Source: an uncultured Prevotellaceae bacterium
GTDB lineage: Bacteria; Bacteroidota; Bacteroidia; Bacteroidales; Bacteroidaceae
Direction of reading: 5' to 3'
NCBI GenBank assembly: GCA_900316645.1
Contig: ONDP01000017.1
Span: forward strand, 1-58,178
Length of the DNA stretch: 58,178 nucleotides
The position numbers were made by a program, and so were the translations under genes. The notes under the pieces were generated by a model. It saw nothing but the letters and a program-made list of their open reading frames with translations. It was not told the origin of the DNA and ran no database searches. Below are positions 51,971-58,178 of this stretch, piece after piece (the stretch's first letter is position 1; every line of letters starts with the position of its first letter).

Positions 51971-52702
51971 TTATTTAGTTGCGAAGTAAATCGTGCAGAT
52001 ACCAAAGGTGAGGCGTTTGAATGAGGCTTCACGGAACCCTGCGTTCTTCAGAATCTCCACCATCTGCTCGCCTTGCGGGAAAGCTTCGATGGTTTGTGTG
52101 AGATACGAATAGGCGGCAGTGTCTTTGGAAATCAGTCGTCCGTAAACTGGCAGTACTGTGTGTGAGTAAATGTGAAAGAGTTGTTTCATGGGAAAACTCA
52201 CTGGCGAGGTTAGTTCTGCAACACTCAAGTGCCCTCCGTCCTTCAACACTCGGCACATTTCCCGAAGTCCTTGGTCAAGGTTTGAGAAGTTGCGGATGCC
52301 AAAGGCAGCAGTGACGGCATCGAAAGTACGGTCTGCGTAGGATAGGTGCAGACAGTCTTCCTTTTCAAAGGATATGATCTGTTGCAATCCGCGTTGCTCA
52401 ACCTTCTTCCTGCCTATCTCCATCATGCCCTCTGAGATGTCGGCTCCCACCAGTCGCGCAGGCTTTAGCATGTCGGCAGCCAGAATGGCAAAATCGCCAG
52501 TACCTGTGGCAATGTCGAGAATAGCCTGTGGACGGTATGGCGCCAACTGCTTGATGGCTTTCTTGCGCCAGCTGCGGTCTATATCCCATGAGAGACGATG
52601 GTTGAGTGCATCATAGGTAGGAGCAATGTTGTCGAACATTTGCTCCACCTGTGTAGCCTTGTCGCCGTTGTTATATGGCTTTATCGTCTCTTGTTGATAC
52701 AT
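51971..52702 (-). CDS. ubiE: Demethylmenaquinone methyltransferase
   Basis: A 243-residue AdoMet methyltransferase of the UbiE/MenG family, last step of menaquinone synthesis. N-terminal [21 protein letters not shown], AdoMet motif [28 protein letters not shown], and [14 protein letters not shown] with [10 protein letters not shown] are family signatures. Standard length. It is 13 nt before aroE and 14 nt after purC. Confidence 0.93.
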   Translation of the reverse strand: MYQQETIKPYNNGDKATQVEQMFDNIAPTYDALNHRLSWDIDRSWRKKAIKQLAPYRPQAILDIATGTGDFAILAADMLKPARLVGADISEGMMEIGRKKVEQRGLQQIISFEKEDCLHLSYADRTFDAVTAAFGIRNFSNLDQGLREMCRVLKDGGHLSVAELTSPVSFPMKQLFHIYSHTVLPVYGRLISKDTAAYSYLTQTIEAFPQGEQMVEILKNAGFREASFKRLTFGICTIYFATK

Positions 52703-52716
52703 ATTCTCTCTGATAA

Positions 52717-53664
52717 TTATCTGGTTTTCAGATATTCGCTGACGTTCTTCTCGATACGTGCTGCAATATCGTCGTTGTCGCCAGCCTTTTCAAACTTCTC
52801 ACCGATAATGTGTTCGTAGAGTTCTATATAGCGCTCGCTGACACTCTCGGCATATTCGTCAGTAATCTCTGGCATCACCTGTCCGGGTTCGTTCATGAAG
52901 TTGTGCTCGATGAGCCACTGGCGTACGAATTCCTTCGAGAGTTGCTTCTGAGGCTCACCCTTAGCCAGCTTCTCTTCATAACCGTCGGCATAGAAATAGC
53001 GACTTGAGTCAGGTGTATGAATCTCGTCGATGAGATACACCTTGCCGTCGCGCTTTCCAAACTCGTATTTGGTGTCAACAAGGATAAGGCCCTGCTTCTT
53101 GGCAATCTCCTGACCGCGAGCAAAGAGCTTGCGGGTATAGTCTTCCATGACGGCATAATCCTCAGCACTGACGATGCCCTGTGCAATGATTTCCTCTTTT
53201 GAGATATTCAGGTCGTGACCCTCGTCGGCTTTCGTGGTCGGGGTGATGATAGGTTCAGGGAAACGCTCGTTCTCCTTCATGCCTTCAGGCAGTTTGACAC
53301 CACACAACTCACGGCATCCGTTCTTATATTCGCGCCATGCAGAACCGGTCAGAATGCTGCGGATAATCATCTCCACACGGAATCCCTCACACTTCAGTCC
53401 TACAGTGACCATGGGGTCGGGGGTTGCCAGTTTCCAGTTGGGGCAGATGTCGCTGGTAGCATCCAGGAATTTTGCTGCTATCTGGTTCAGCACCTGTCCC
53501 TTAAAGGGAATACCTTTTGGCAGGATGACGTCAAAAGCCGAAATACGGTCTGTTGCCACCATCACCATCAGGTCGTCGTTGATGTTATACACGTCACGGA
53601 CTTTGCCGTGATAAACACTCTTTTGTCCTTCAAAATTGAAGTCAGTCTTTGTTAATGCTTTCAT
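52717..53664 (-). CDS. purC: SAICAR synthetase
   Basis: A 315-residue purine-synthesis ligase joining CAIR and aspartate. Landmarks: [32 protein letters not shown] at the N terminus (cited in segments), [19 protein letters not shown], then [31 protein letters not shown]. The long form (about 315) is the one found in Bacteroidetes and yeast. Its start lies 23 nt inside the phoH end, so the two are coupled. Confidence 0.95.
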   Translation of the reverse strand: MKALTKTDFNFEGQKSVYHGKVRDVYNINDDLMVMVATDRISAFDVILPKGIPFKGQVLNQIAAKFLDATSDICPNWKLATPDPMVTVGLKCEGFRVEMIIRSILTGSAWREYKNGCRELCGVKLPEGMKENERFPEPIITPTTKADEGHDLNISKEEIIAQGIVSAEDYAVMEDYTRKLFARGQEIAKKQGLILVDTKYEFGKRDGKVYLIDEIHTPDSSRYFYADGYEEKLAKGEPQKQLSKEFVRQWLIEHNFMNEPGQVMPEITDEYAESVSERYIELYEHIIGEKFEKAGDNDDIAARIEKNVSEYLKTR

Positions 53665-54619
53665 TGTTATCTTTATTTTGTTTGTCTTTGTCGAATTTCT
53701 CGTAGGCGTTGACGATACGGGTTACCAGTTTGTGGCGTACTATGTCTTTTCGTCCAAGTTCCACTACGCCGATACCCTCTATATCCTTCAGGATTTTCAA
53801 GGCTTCCACCAGTCCGCTTCTCTGTTCGCGTGGCAGGTCTATCTGCGTCATATCGCCTGTGATAATCATCTTTGTATTCCATCCCATACGCGTCAGAAAC
53901 ATCCTGATTTGCTGGGGTGTCGTGTTCTGCGCCTCGTCAAGAATGACTACAGCGTCGCTCAGGGTACGTCCTCGCATGAAGGCGAGTGGGGCTATCTGTA
54001 TGACGTGCTTCTCCATCATGTCCTGCAACTTCACCTGAGGCAGCATGTCTTCCAGTGCGTCATAGAGTGGTTGCAGATAGGGGTCTATCTTGTCCTTCAT
54101 ATCGCCAGGCAAGAACCCCAGTTTCTCACCAGCCTCCACAGCAGGTCGTGACAGGATGATTTTCTTGGCTGTTTTTTCTTTCAGCGCCTTTACTGCCAGG
54201 GCTATCGAAAGGTATGTCTTACCCGTTCCTGCTGGCCCCACGGCAAATATCATGTCGTTTTGCTCATAGGCATCAATGAGTTTCTGCTGATTCTCCGAAC
54301 GAGCTTTGATGGCGCGCCCCGACATGGAGTAGCATACTACGCCCTCCGGCACTTCGTCCTTGGTGCGATGCCCCTTGATGATATCCAATATGTCTTCCTC
54401 CTTCAGCGAATTAAATCGCAATACGTGCTGACGTATTTTCTCAGCACTCTCTTCGAAAGAGGCCATCTGCTCCTCGTCACCCAATATGCGGATGACGTTA
54501 TCTCGTGCAACTATACGCAGTTTCGGGTACAACGCACGCATCATCTGCAAATGGGCATTCCCCGTACCATAGAAAACCACGGGGTCAATATCCTCTAATA
54601 CGAAATGTTTCTCTATCAA
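53642..54619 (-). CDS. phoH: PhoH-like ATPase
   Basis: A 325-residue protein, first gene of the long minus run. An N-terminal KH-like region is followed by the ATPase core with Walker [17 protein letters not shown] (near residue 131) and Walker [36 protein letters not shown] is the typical conserved follow-up. PhoH proteins are linked to RNA metabolism with YbeY. The C terminus ([14 protein letters not shown]) is a polar tail encoded in the 23-nt overlap with purC. A -7-like TAACTTTG is at 54653-54646. Confidence 0.93.
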   Translation of the reverse strand: MIEKHFVLEDIDPVVFYGTGNAHLQMMRALYPKLRIVARDNVIRILGDEEQMASFEESAEKIRQHVLRFNSLKEEDILDIIKGHRTKDEVPEGVVCYSMSGRAIKARSENQQKLIDAYEQNDMIFAVGPAGTGKTYLSIALAVKALKEKTAKKIILSRPAVEAGEKLGFLPGDMKDKIDPYLQPLYDALEDMLPQVKLQDMMEKHVIQIAPLAFMRGRTLSDAVVILDEAQNTTPQQIRMFLTRMGWNTKMIITGDMTQIDLPREQRSGLVEALKILKDIEGIGVVELGRKDIVRHKLVTRIVNAYEKFDKDKQNKDNNESINKD

Positions 54620-54711
54620 AATCGCAATAATTACTAATTAGATTGCAAAGTTACATCTTTTTTGCAAATTATGTGCTTTTTTTGCCAGAAAATGTGTACC
54701 TTCGCAGCCAA

Positions 54712-55455
54712 ATGAAGATAACAAAGAACAAATTCTTGCTTGGATTTGGCATAGTAGTGCTAATTCTTGCCCTTATAAAAGCAATTTTTCCTGAGGTTTC
54801 CACCCTTCGTAACGAACAGGCTCTCGTAGCTGAGAGTCCACAGCCTGATGAGGATGTCAGCCAGGCGGTTGCCACTCCTTCGCCTGTTGTCAAGAAGCCT
54901 GTCAAGAAGCATCGCATCCGTGGTGTACAGAATTACAAGGCTACATTCCCTGACAGTCAGGCAGTACAGATTGTGGCAGCTGAGCGTTGGGGTGTCCGTC
55001 CTGTCAAGAACCGTGAGGATGCAGAGAAGCGTAAGAAGGAATTGGTCTTTGTCGGCGCCAATCCTTATTATCATGTTGATCCGCTATATAGTTCGATTCC
55101 TTATCTGGTGCCTCGTGCCGCAATACTGCTGGAGGATATCGGAAAAGCGTTCTACGATAGTCTGTATGTGAAGGGTGTTCCCTTCAATCAGCTGATTGTC
55201 ACCAGTGTGCTCCGTTCCGAGTCTGACGTAGTAAAATTGCGCCGAAGAAATGGCAATGCTACTGAGCGTAGCTGTCATCTCTTCGGCACTACTTTTGATA
55301 TTTGCTACAATCGGTATCATGCTGTAACTCAGCCTGTTCGCGACGACACGTTAAAGTGGGTGTTATGCGAGGTTCTGCGTGATATGCGTGAGCAAGGTCG
55401 TTGCTATATCAAATATGAAGTGAAGCAGGGCTGCTTCCACATGACCGTTAGGTGA
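54712..55455 (+). CDS. DUF5715 membrane-anchored protein, M15 peptidase-like
   Basis: A 247-residue protein from ATG 54712 with an N-terminal membrane helix (FLLGFGIVVLILALIKAIF), a proline/lysine-rich stalk, and a C-terminal domain. In the domain, SVLRSESDVVKLRRRNGNA, SCHLFGTTFDICYNRY and CFHMTV give a H-x6-D and later H layout like the zinc ligands of M15 (VanY/DacA-type) peptidases, where SxHxxGxxxD and HxH/HM are used. The DUF5715 family is unassigned; a wall peptidase or binding role is inference. It is divergent from phoH and preceded by TACCTTCG about 10 nt from the ATG, so its leader is also very short. Confidence 0.7.
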   Translation: MKITKNKFLLGFGIVVLILALIKAIFPEVSTLRNEQALVAESPQPDEDVSQAVATPSPVVKKPVKKHRIRGVQNYKATFPDSQAVQIVAAERWGVRPVKNREDAEKRKKELVFVGANPYYHVDPLYSSIPYLVPRAAILLEDIGKAFYDSLYVKGVPFNQLIVTSVLRSESDVVKLRRRNGNATERSCHLFGTTFDICYNRYHAVTQPVRDDTLKWVLCEVLRDMREQGRCYIKYEVKQGCFHMTVR

Positions 55456-55471
55456 AAAGCCTCACCCCCAA

Positions 55472-55492
55472 CCCCTCTCCTTCTGAGAGGGG
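55472..55492. terminator. Terminator between DUF5715 and thrC genes
   Basis: CCCCTCTC (55472-55479) and GAGAGGGG (55485-55492) with a 5-nt loop between convergent genes; the thrC stop is 6 nt away. The T-run is weak. Confidence 0.7.
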
Positions 55493-55497
55493 AGTTA

Positions 55498-56799
55498 TTA
55501 TCTTGACAGGAGGAATGCCTTGAAGTCTTCGAAGTTCTTGCTGAGTTCTACACTTTGTTTCTGACCTCTCATGAAAGCGGCAAGGCGTTCAGGTATCTCA
55601 ACGTCGCCACCGATGATGCTGTCCACAGTCTCCTTGAACTTGGCAGGGTGGGCTGTCTCGCAGAACACACCGAACTCACCTTCTTTCAGTCCTTCCTGTA
55701 AGGCACGATAGCCACAGGCACCGTGTGGGTCAAGGATGTAGCCTGTCTCGGCATAGCACTGGCGCATGGTTTCACGAATCTGATCGTCTGTATAGGTAGC
55801 ACCGCTAATCAGACTGCTGATGCGTTCGTGGCTCTTGCCATATAGGTCGTAGATACGTGCGAAGTTAGAGGGATCGCCCACATCCATCGCATTAGCCAGT
55901 GTCTGGACAGAAGCCTTTGGTTCATATTTGCCTGTCTGCAGATATTTATAGAAAATATCGTTGGCATTGTTTGCAGCAATGAAACGCTTGATAGGCAGTC
56001 CCATCTCGTGTCCGAACAGGGCAGAACAGATGTTTCCGAAATTACCAGATGGCACACACATGACGAGGTTGTCAGCCTTGCCAAGTGCCTTCATGCGTGC
56101 GTAGGCATTGAAATAGTAGAAAGCCTGAGGCAGGAATCGGGCCACATTGATGCTGTTGGCTGATGTCAGTTTCATGTGTTGGTTCAGTTCCTCATCCATG
56201 AAGGCCGACTTTACTAAAGCCTGGCAGTCGTCGAAGACACCGTCCACCTCAATAGCAGTGATATTCTTGCCGAGTGTGGTAAACTGACTTTCCTGAATCT
56301 TGCTTACCTTACCTTTAGGATAGAGCACATAGACGTGGATGCCGTCCACACCAAGGAATCCGTTGGCTACAGCTGAACCGGTGTCGCCAGAGGTAGCTAC
56401 CAGCACATTCACCAATTCGTGATTGTCTTGGCGAATGAAGTATTGCAGTAGTCGTGCCATGAAGCGGGCACCTACGTCCTTGAATGCCAGGGTGGGGCCG
56501 TGGAATAGCTCCAGTGTGTAGATGTTGTCTTTGACTTTCACCACAGGACAATCGAACGACAGTGTGTCATAAACGATTTTCTTGAGGGCTTCCGCTTCGA
56601 CATCCTCGCCAAAGAAGGCGTCGGCAACGGTATAGGCAATCTCTTGGAATGTCTTGGTCTCTATGGTGTCAAAGAATTCCTTAGGCAACTGCTTGATACG
56701 TTCGGGCATATAGAGTCCGCGATCTTCTGCAAGTCCCTTGACTACTGCTTTCTGCAGGTTGGCGATGGGCGCATTCCCATTGGTACTATAATATTTCAT
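55498..56799 (-). CDS. thrC: Threonine synthase
   Basis: A 433-residue PLP enzyme converting O-phosphohomoserine to threonine. The PLP lysine is in GPTLAFKDVGARFMARLL (near residue 110), with VLVATSGDTGSAVANGF as phosphate-binding loop region and CVPSGNFGNICSALF later. The N terminus MKYYSTNGNAPIANLQKAVVKG is typical of the longer bacterial/yeast form. No thrA or thrB is adjacent within the window; upstream lies only repeat DNA. It has a well-formed promoter inside the inverted-repeat element B. Confidence 0.95.
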   Translation of the reverse strand: MKYYSTNGNAPIANLQKAVVKGLAEDRGLYMPERIKQLPKEFFDTIETKTFQEIAYTVADAFFGEDVEAEALKKIVYDTLSFDCPVVKVKDNIYTLELFHGPTLAFKDVGARFMARLLQYFIRQDNHELVNVLVATSGDTGSAVANGFLGVDGIHVYVLYPKGKVSKIQESQFTTLGKNITAIEVDGVFDDCQALVKSAFMDEELNQHMKLTSANSINVARFLPQAFYYFNAYARMKALGKADNLVMCVPSGNFGNICSALFGHEMGLPIKRFIAANNANDIFYKYLQTGKYEPKASVQTLANAMDVGDPSNFARIYDLYGKSHERISSLISGATYTDDQIRETMRQCYAETGYILDPHGACGYRALQEGLKEGEFGVFCETAHPAKFKETVDSIIGGDVEIPERLAAFMRGQKQSVELSKNFEDFKAFLLSR

Positions 56800-56821
56800 G
56801 TTCCTTTATCTTAATTTTGCT

Positions 56822-56898
56822 GCAAAGATACGATTAAGTGAGCAAAGAACCAAAGGAAAACCTGTTTTTCTTTTGTTCTTTTGAACGAAAGTATCTTC
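56822..56898 (-). promoter_or_regulatory. Promoter-bearing inverted-repeat element at thrC
   Basis: Minus-strand TTG (56853-56851), 20 nt with TGCTCACTTAATCG at its end, TATCTTTG (56830-56823), 23 nt before the ATG. The 77-bp element has inverted ends (AAAGATAC and GTATCTT) and an inner stem (AAAGAAC/GTTCTTT). Confidence 0.75.
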
Positions 56899-56908
56899 GA
56901 GCTCGTCT

Positions 56909-56983
56909 CAAAGTTGCGATTAAGTGAGGAGAATACAAAATAAAATCACATTTATTTTTATTCCTGAGCGAAAGTATTATTAC
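56909..56983 (-). repeat. Second, degenerate copy of the promoter-bearing element
   Basis: CAAAGTTGCGATTAAGTGAG at 56909 onward repeats the thrC element, and GAGCGAAAGTAT near 56966-56977 repeats its other arm (GAACGAAAGTAT). The -7 box is CAACTTTG, so it is probably inactive as a promoter. Confidence 0.65.
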
Positions 56984-57031
56984 ATTTTTCTTTACAAATT
57001 AATTCCATCATTTCAAGCCCCCAAAAACCAT

Positions 57032-57085
57032 GAGTTAACTCGATCGATCAAATGAGTTAACTCAATCGGCAAATCGAGTTAACTC
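57032..57085. repeat. Second GAGTTAACTC palindrome array, inverted copy
   Basis: GAGTTAACTC at 57032, 57054 and 57076, with 12-nt spacers. Read on the minus strand its spacers (GATTTGCCGATT and ATTTGATCGATC) match those of the array at 1235 (GATTAATCGATT and ATTTGATCAATC), so the two arrays are copies of one 54-bp element in opposite orientation. It lies downstream of the truncated hydrolase gene. Confidence 0.85.
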
Positions 57086-57121
57086 AATTCATTATTTGAA
57101 TTAATAAGTATAATATTGTAT

Positions 57122-57358
57122 TCAGTGATTTTTCTTTATAGATTTAAAACAAATGAAACCGCTGTTCTGTTCTATTCTCATTTCTACCATATAGGCATTC
57201 GAACTGTCTCTGTTCTTGAAAAGTAATGGGCGTCCATCGTCAGTGGCAGAACCTGCCACTACCACAAGGGTACATCCCAACGTCTTCAGACAGAACGTCA
57301 AAAGAAGCAATATAAAGGCAAGAAAACGATGGGCACCTATTCTCATTTCACAATCCAT
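57122..57358 (-). pseudogene. N-terminal fragment of a C45-type (AAT-like) hydrolase
   Basis: A 78-codon frame with a signal peptide-like start (ATG 57358 or 57346) and then CTLVVVAGSATDDGRPLLFKNRD, which resembles the N-terminal nucleophile region of C45 acyltransferase/hydrolases where the cysteine after cleavage is the nucleophile. The frame stops after ~25 further residues, whereas the family is about 350-400 residues. It reads as a truncated pseudogene. A good promoter-like TAACTTTG lies at 57385-57378, so a short product could still be made. Confidence 0.55.
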
Positions 57359-57375
57359 AGTGGTTAAAACTCGCT

Positions 57376-57470
57376 TGCAAAGTTACGAAAAGTCGAGAAC
57401 AGAACAAATTAAACTTGTTTATTTTTTATGCCGAGACGGAGTAACTTCGCTGATTTCTCAGCAAAGTTAC
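57376..57470 (-). repeat. Promoter-bearing inverted repeat upstream of hydrolase fragment
   Basis: GCAAAGTTAC (57376-57385) and GTAACTTCGC (57441-57450) form the outer inverted ends; minus-strand TTG, 19 nt ending CTCGACTTTTCG, then TAACTTTG resembles the prfA and thrC promoters. A further inverted repeat GTAACTTCGCTG/CAGCAAAGTTAC spans 57441-57470. I see no gene in 57471-57658. Confidence 0.6.
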
Positions 57471-57658
57471 GAAAAAAAACTGCAAAAAGAATGCGATTTT
57501 CGGAAGATTACCGCAGAAAGCGCGTAAATAAAAGGCAAGACGGGGAAATATGAGGATGTTCAGTTTTGGGCTGAATGCAATTTTGGGAGGAATAAAGAAG
57601 TAGTTAGGTTATCGTCAAAAGCAATGAGGTATGCTGAACTTTTATCATTCTGTATACT

Positions 57659-58178
57659 CTATAATTGCCAAATGGGCTCCTGTCGCCAATTTGACGGGAA
57701 CCCCATCATGGCAGGATCTATTGACGGATTCCGAAGCAACAGTAGCTTTAGGTCACCAACGAAAGTGTTGTTTGTGTCGATGGCATTCAGCCAATAGGCG
57801 ATACAGCAGAGTTGGGCATATAGCGACTCTTCCCTGAATGTGAAGTTGGTAATCCACTTGTTGGGCATTACTTGTGGCGTGGTTGGCTTCAGAGGGTATG
57901 CCCGATTCCATACCCTTGCATGGTGGGCACAATGATTACGCAGCGAGGTCAGACTTTCCAGCCAGCTGGAAAGGAACTTGTGGTGATTCAGCCCAAACTC
58001 ATGTGCGACATTATGTTTCAGTTGCGAATCATTGAAGTTGTTGAAGAGTTTTGAGAGTTCACCCAACGAAATCACCTCTAGCGTTTTCCAAACAGGCGGC
58101 AGGTCTGGATCAGTGTATTTGCGGAAGTGTTCACGGATATACCGCTCCTTAGAGCGTCCTACTTCTTTCTTGATGGTT
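57659..58178 (-). CDS. Abi_2 family (AbiD/AbiF-like) protein, 5' end outside the window
   Basis: The minus-strand frame is open from the right edge of the window to the stop at 57661-57659, about 173 visible codons; the N terminus is missing. The segment SLTSLRNHCAHHARVWNR has the R-x4-6-H HEPN-type motif of Abi_2 proteins, followed by the family's typical region with NKWITNFTF and LYAQLCCIAYWLN. Related proteins cause abortive phage infection, probably by RNA cleavage. The ATT/GTG start within the visible part (58075) is only internal: K-T-L-E-V continues upstream in frame. Neighbouring repeats suggest an accessory region. Confidence 0.75.
   Translation of the reverse strand, partial: TIKKEVGRSKERYIREHFRKYTDPDLPPVWKTLEVISLGELSKLFNNFNDSQLKHNVAHEFGLNHHKFLSSWLESLTSLRNHCAHHARVWNRAYPLKPTTPQVMPNKWITNFTFREESLYAQLCCIAYWLNAIDTNNTFVGDLKLLLLRNPSIDPAMMGFPSNWRQEPIWQL

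Noticed and set aside
55456-55497. Mobile repeat in the thrC/DUF5715 gap
   Set aside because: The C-rich segment with a CCCCTCTC/GAGAGGGG hairpin is explained as a terminator between convergent genes; no second copy was seen.

Overview
The window looks like a chromosomal segment of a Bacteroidales bacterium, most likely Prevotella or a close relative. That is inferred from gene content and promoter style, not from a database match. Supporting signs are many Bacteroidetes-type promoters (TTG, about 20 nt, TAnnTTTG), a two-subunit methylmalonyl-CoA mutase with Na+-pump decarboxylase subunits, a PorD-like DUF4835 protein, archaeal-type ProRS, and an ECF sigma/anti-sigma/outer-membrane-barrel operon. 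No rRNA and no CRISPR array are present; the only tRNA found is tRNA-Ser(CGA).

Layout. 0.1-1.3 kb: accessory fragments (kinase-fold protein, REP-like palindrome, truncated HTH protein, palindrome array). 1.3-5.5 kb: minus-strand operon of ECF sigma factor, anti-sigma factor, secreted protein and outer-membrane barrel. 5.6-8.3 kb: ketopantoate reductase, MATE transporter, tRNA-Ser with a duplicated 3' end. 8.3-8.6 kb: simple repeats. 8.6-12.9 kb: Gfo/Idh/MocA oxidoreductase, a frameshifted RidA/chorismatase-like gene and a broken cytochrome c assembly gene (CcsBA). 12.9-17.5 kb: di-haem oxidoreductase lipoprotein with an in-frame TAG, imelysin lipoprotein and porin, divergent from a hemerythrin/RIC-LuxR regulator. 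18.6-23.2 kb: a six-gene operon of RsbW-like kinase, SLC13/RCK permease, two STAS proteins, an alarmone-synthetase-like protein and a LuxR-type protein. 23.3-31.9 kb: Na+-decarboxylase beta, biotin and gamma subunits, an AspT-type exporter, and divergent mutA-mutB (succinate/propionate metabolism).

32.0-39.5 kb: dnaN, exonuclease, coaBC, DUF4835, recN and a dead-protease/TPR protein in one minus operon. 39.6-45 kb: DUF3127, rpsA, proS, OmpA lipoprotein, mtgA. 45-47.2 kb: prfA, small membrane protein, pyrF. 47.4-54.6 kb: an eight-gene run phoH-purC-ubiE-aroE-TPM-lemA-purM-trmH. 54.7-56.8 kb: DUF5715 protein and thrC. 56.8-58.2 kb: repeat-rich end with a truncated C45-type hydrolase and a partial Abi_2 gene.

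The most interesting parts are (1) the partner-switching operon that lacks a visible phosphatase and sigma factor but carries an alarmone synthetase and a dicarboxylate-type permease; (2) the neighbouring iron/haem module in which the cytochrome c assembly gene and its likely client are both broken; (3) two kinds of palindrome arrays with an identical 22-bp period; and (4) a repeated promoter-bearing inverted-repeat element upstream of panE, prfA and thrC.
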